Positions 60,401-64,000 of a stretch of DNA of 64,000 bases are shown piece after piece (the first letter of the stretch is position 1; each line of letters opens with the position of its first letter). This stretch comes from Mytilisepta virgata (Eukaryota > Mollusca > Bivalvia > Mytilida > Mytilidae): contig CM051517.1 of the NCBI GenBank assembly GCA_028015205.1, forward strand, positions 47,565,135 through 47,629,134. Reading direction: 5' to 3'. The notes under the pieces were generated by a model that was not told the DNA's origin, did no database searches, and saw only the letters and a program-made list of their open reading frames with translations. Made by a program: the position numbers and the translations under genes.

Positions 60401-63400
60401 ATTTTGTAAAGGTCCTCTCGTGTTTCATATATGTACATAGTTCCCATTCATTTTGCTATCAGAAGTTTGAGATTTTTCTTTTAAATTGACCAATCAGAAA
60501 TAAGAATTAGCCAATAGAGGTCAGATAAGATGTCTTACTGGGACAAAATAAACAAAATTTACAAATTACCTTCCATAATTAATTCAAACCCAGTTTAATT
60601 TCAATTGGCCATGCAATTACAGAGAAGATATTTGAAATTTGACCAATCAGAAATAGAGCTTTATAAAAGGTCCTATCATGGACGCTTTATGTCAAGTATC
60701 AATTCAGAAGAATATCAAAATGCAAAAAGCTGACAATGATTGACAGACAAAAGATGAATGGATGAAAGATGCCATCTGATATTATTTTAAAGAAAATGTG
60801 AAAATAATGGATGGATGGATGGATTATTGTTTAACATCCAATGCACATTAGGATGAGAAAATGTAACCCGGGGACTGCTTTGTACTAAACAACATTCTGA
60901 GCCTGATTTTTAATGTGCTATTTAACCAGGTAACAGTCCACAGGATGACCAATTACCTTTTCTGGACACATTATACTGGCGAGCCAAGCAGTCTTTCCTC
61001 TTACTTGTAGATGCCTCATGCCTGATAGACAAGCAGCAAATACGAACCTAAATTCACAGAATGTTTTTTTTTATGTTACCAGTAGTTTTGTTTTATAGAT
61101 GTTGAATGGATTGCATATCAATACTCCTATCATTATAACTGGAATTTATGGTGATAAAGAAGGCTAAGTATAACTGGTGATATTTTTTAAAGCTTAAACA
61201 TTTACTTATTAAGAATATGAGAAATATATCTTACTTTATGATCAATTGATTCTCATATTTTTTCAGCCTGGATAGTCAATAACTAAACTTTGCAAGTCTA
61301 ACTATCTCAACTGCTGAAATATGGCAATCAACTGGTTGCAAAAAAAGATTCTACATTTACTAGTAACAATCTGTCACATAAGAATTTCAATATATACCTG
61401 GATTCCAAGAAAATTCTGTCATATTTCTGATGAATACAACAGCTAATAGTATAACATATGTAAATCTTTCCTTTACATCACTACAGGCTATGTGATAAAG
61501 GAATCCTTTATCTATCTTCTTAAACATGTTGGATTTTATTTCTACAAACTGAAAGTAGATCAATGTAGTATATATACATTACAGGAATAATATAAAGTAT
61601 TTATTACCTAAAACAGAACAAATCTCATTACCCGTAATTTGAAATGTAATGAACTTGAGCTGCAAGGAAATGGTGTAATCTAGCATCTACCTTAATTGAG
61701 TCTTAATTTAAGGCAATAACTTTTTGTTTTTGTTAATGCATGGCAGTTCTCATTAATTTAAGGAAAAATATTTGTTATTGGTTTTTTCAGCCATGAGAAG
61801 ACATTTGCCTTGAATAATAAAGAAAATACTCTACTAACATCAAATCTCATAGCCCTATTCAAACACCACTGTGAACGAAAGTTAGCAATTTTCATTTCAT
61901 AAATTCTAGAAGATATCCACATCAAAATAACACATAATATGGAGTTTTATACTAACTGTTGTTGTCTTGCTGTAAGTCATAATTAACATGTAAATTTTCT
62001 CTCATATTCATTAGCTCCTCAAATATTTGATTAACATTTCATATAATATACATGCAAAACATGAAAAAAATTTAGGTTGGCAGTACTAATGGATGCTTGC
62101 CTGACTGATTCATAATTTTGCTACCACTTAGCAATTATTTTCTTTTCTTAATTAAAAGATTATCAATACATGTATTACAACCTAATAAAACAAGTCAAAT
62201 TAAATTAACAATATCTTAAAAATACATGAATTACATATATACTAAGATAACAGATATCAAGACAGTGCTTCAGTAAAAAGATTTTGTATGAAATCGTTAT
62301 CAACATATTATTTTTCTTGGATACCATCTCTGATGACCTTCTGTTTAGTCTGTTTGTTTTTTTAATTTTGGTTCATTTATGTTTCGGAGTTTAGTGTGCC
62401 ACCCATTTTGTTGAACTAGTATGCATTATTGTTTAGGGGCCAGCTGAAGCCCACCTCTGGGTGCAGGATTTTCTCGCTGCATTGAAGACCCATTGGTATC
62501 CTAAAGCTGTTTTCTGCTCTTTGGTCTGGTTGTTGTCTCTTTGACACATTCCCTATTTCTATTCTCCATTCTATAACATTCTGGAATACCAAAAAGAGCT
62601 TTTAATGCACTCTATGTGCACATTTCAACAATGTATAACTCATCAGAAGTGCTCAAATGATGGATGGATGGATGGATTATTGTTTAACATCCAATGCATA
62701 TCAGGACCAGAACATGTTGATGTGATATGAATATGTACCCTGCTTTGTACTAGACCATGCTGAGCCAGATTTTTAACATGCTACACTGTACCTCACCAGT
62801 CTGCAGGAAGACAAATTACTCCTTCTGGGCACATTATACTTACTCATAGATGCCACATGGTTTGCTGAGAAGTACCACATACCAATTTTTATGTCTTTGG
62901 TTTGACCTTGCCGGGGATTGAACCTGCGACCTTCCGTACTCCAGGCGATCAACCTACCACAACACCACCAAGGCAGTTATGTAGAAATGAGAAACAACAT
63001 AAATGAAAACTTAGTATGCCATTTATGGCTTTTCTAGTGTATATTATACAAATCAGTAAACTGGTTTCTGCTAAGAGTAAACTGATTTTCATTGTTACTA
63101 ACGACCCCTGGATAAAACTGTGTTATAACATAAAAACTTACATTGTTTGACATCATAATAGTCAGCAGTGCTTTGTTATGAGAATTAAAGGCAACATTTA
63201 ACACTGTAGCTTGGAATAAAATTAACAGTGTATGAATAACTGAAAATATGTTAAGGCAAATTTTAATAAATATGTCACAATTAAAAAAATTCATTTCCCT
63301 GGTCATGTAGTACTAATGGTTTCTGAGGATGGAAAAATAGATGGAAAAGTAAATGTGTAAAAATTCTTCATTACTTCAAAATACCAAGATTTCAAACCTA

Positions 63401-63886
63401 ACAGTCAAAGCTGATTACAAGTCAGTTCAAAGCAAAATGATTACAAATTATCTTGAAATTGACTAGGATGAAAAAAATGGCTTACCATAATATTTGTTAT
63501 CTGTTATTCATTACATGTATATTCAATTTTTTATTTATTTACTCATTTATCTATTTTATTTATTAATTAATTCATTCATTCATTCATTCATTTAATATTA
63601 TTCATTTACTATCATTGCTGTGATAAATCATGGGGTATATCCTAATTTAAATAAAAATGATGTTGAAAATAATTTTTTTTAAAAGCTTGTCTCAAACAGT
63701 TTTCATTAATGAGACTATGTTAACAGACTGCTGTCATTGAACAAGGATACTGACATATATAATTGCTAGAATAAGATGTGGTATAACACCAACATGTTCT
63801 CTCTTCCTTCCCTTGGGCTCTGTAGCTGTCCAAAATAATGCTTCCAATATGTCTTGTCCAAAACTAGAAAACAATCTATCTGCCAT
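54497..63886 (-). CDS. TAPT1: TAPT1 homologue, C-terminal seven exons (gene runs off the right edge)
   Basis: Minus-strand exons: 63886-63751, 63239-63142, 61548-61398, 60085-59976, 59326-59267, 58462-58317 and 54992-54497 (stop at 54497). All introns are GT..AG and every phase closes; 398 residues are visible of roughly 560 in vertebrate TAPT1. Diagnostic stretches are ADRLFSSFGQDILEALFWTA, QATVLNVAFNSHNKALLTIM, FTYVILLAVVFIRNM, FSWNPDHIWV, YSDLLARRMGFTPLPLACLL and FKVLISIIVLGKAY. At least five hydrophobic membrane segments are evident, followed by a Ser/Asp-rich cytosolic tail of about 150 residues that is less conserved. TAPT1 is a multipass ER/Golgi and ciliary-base protein needed for axial patterning in mouse; the yeast relative is Emp65. 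The ATG at the first visible exon is internal, since an acceptor (TTTTACAG) precedes it. Introns carry SINEs and TIR elements. Confidence 0.96.
55267..55408. mobile_element. Short TIR element R, copy 1
   Basis: Ends CAAACCTGCTCTAAAGGGCACC and GGTCACCTTTATAGACAGGTTT are inverted copies. The core GCACCTGCTCATGAAGGGCAC also matches copy 2 at 57025-57209. It lies in the last intron of TAPT1. Confidence 0.65.
55772..55893. repeat. Foldback with 37-bp arms
   Basis: Left arm TCAAAATATCCTGATTTTAC.. (55773 onward) through GGTAGGCCCTTTA pairs with TAAAGGGCCTACACATGG.. through ATGATATTTTCA. The loop includes TGAGATAGCGAGTGG and TAAAATATCAGCC, the latter shared with dispersed element M. Confidence 0.7.
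57025..57209. mobile_element. Short TIR element R, copy 2 (185 bp)
   Basis: ATACAGTCAATCTTGTCTAT.. and ..AGCAGGTTTGACTGTAT form inverted ends of about 29 bp; GTGCCCTTTATGAGCAGGTGCC lies inside. It is in the last intron of TAPT1. A separate hairpin CAGTGGGAGAT / ATCTCCCACTG lies just upstream at about 56949-57000. Confidence 0.75.
58025..58275. repeat. 83-bp tandem repeat, three copies
   Basis: Units start at 58025, 58108 and 58191 (ATACACATATTTGTATTATA) and differ by a single base, so the amplification is recent. The array ends about 40 bp from the donor of a TAPT1 exon (58317). Confidence 0.95.
58470..58640 (-). repeat. SINE-body fragment in a TAPT1 intron
   Basis: Shares TTTAATGCATATCAGGA, CTTTGTACTAGACC and TTTTAATGTCTTTGGTTTGAC with the SINE at 62658-62975, without a recognisable tRNA head. 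Similar fragments occur at about 59090-59225 and 60795-61060. Confidence 0.6.
60355..60790. repeat. Degenerate pearl-type repeat, copy F
   Basis: Contains AAAGGTCCTCTCG, TTGACCAATCAGAAATAAGA and AAAGGTCCTATCATGGACG blocks, and a GACAGACAAAAGATGA end like copies D and E. No clear ends remain. Confidence 0.5.
60795..61060 (-). repeat. SINE-body copy with ATGG-type tail
   Basis: GGATGGATGGATGGATTATT and TTTAACATCCAATGCACATT at the left end match the tail of the 62658 SINE. The body includes TTTTTAATGTGCTA and TAACAGTCCACAGGATGACC. Confidence 0.65.
62350..62575. repeat. Dispersed mussel repeat
   Basis: GGGGCCAGCTGAAGCCCACC, GTCTGGTTGTTGTCTCTTTG and GACACATTCCCTATTTC are hallmarks of a very abundant repeat I recognise from Mytilus genomes. 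This is part of the basis for the organism call. Confidence 0.65.
62658..62975 (-). mobile_element. tRNA-derived SINE with (CATC)n tail
   Basis: Read on the minus strand it opens TGCCTTGGTGGTGTTGTGG, with a box A-like region, and GCAGGTTCAATCCCCGG (box B) at about 62923-62907. The body is shared with the fragments at 58470, 59090 and 60795, and the end is (CATC)n at 62658-62675. It is in a TAPT1 intron. It is a SINE rather than a tRNA gene because the body continues and no good cloverleaf is apparent. Confidence 0.75.
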
Positions 63887-64000
63887 CTGTAAAATATGTT
63901 TATATTTCATTGATTTTTTATGCAGTCATCATAAAAGTTGATTAATCTTCCTTATTACATTGATGATGGTGATTTATCATAATTTCCAGTGAAAACTAGA

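Overview
This is a eukaryotic, AT-rich window, almost certainly from a bivalve and most likely a marine mussel (Mytilidae). The evidence is spliced genes with GT..AG introns, a recognisable animal TAPT1 gene, a tRNA-headed mollusc-type SINE, repeats built like bivalve pearl-type elements (about 156-bp tandem modules beside a CCGT microsatellite), and the dispersed mussel repeat near 62.4-62.6 kb. Gene models were assembled by hand from splice sites, reading phase and comparison of paralogues; no transcript data were available.

Layout. (1) 0.8-1.9 kb: an unusual palindrome-satellite element. (2) 2.1-6.8 kb, minus strand: a five-exon gene of unrecognised family (412 aa). Its probable promoter faces a PiggyBac-like exon at 7.33 kb across about 0.5 kb holding two CRE palindromes; a degenerate TTAGGG tract lies in its first intron. 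(3) 11.3-18.6 kb and 22.6-29.9 kb, minus strand: two tandem eight-exon short-chain dehydrogenase/reductase (SDR) genes with matching exon structure, separated by a nested pile of LINE, pearl-type repeat, SINE and second LINE. (4) 31.7-37.7 kb and 40.3-47.4 kb, plus strand: a segmental duplication carrying two closely similar NHL-repeat (six-bladed propeller) genes without a visible RING or B-box. (5) 47.3-54.5 kb: repeat-rich intergenic DNA with one weak candidate cysteine-rich exon. (6) 54.5-63.9 kb, minus strand: the last seven exons of TAPT1; the 5' exons lie beyond the right edge.

The most novel signal is a family of three elements (795-1863, 14459-14991, 42284-43250). All have inverted ends beginning TGGCAMGCC. 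Two are flanked by TA on both sides and the third on one side. All are filled with arrays of short perfect palindromes at a 21-bp period. The ends are related, but the palindrome differs: AGATATCT in two elements, TTCTAATATTAGAA in the third. They look like TA-target MITEs whose interior has been replaced by a palindromic satellite phased to two DNA turns.

The genes do not form a pathway. The window shows local gene duplication (SDR pair, NHL pair) with heavy insertion of non-autonomous elements into introns, including structural differences between the copies: a lost splice acceptor in the second SDR gene and a duplicated 3' end in the second NHL gene.
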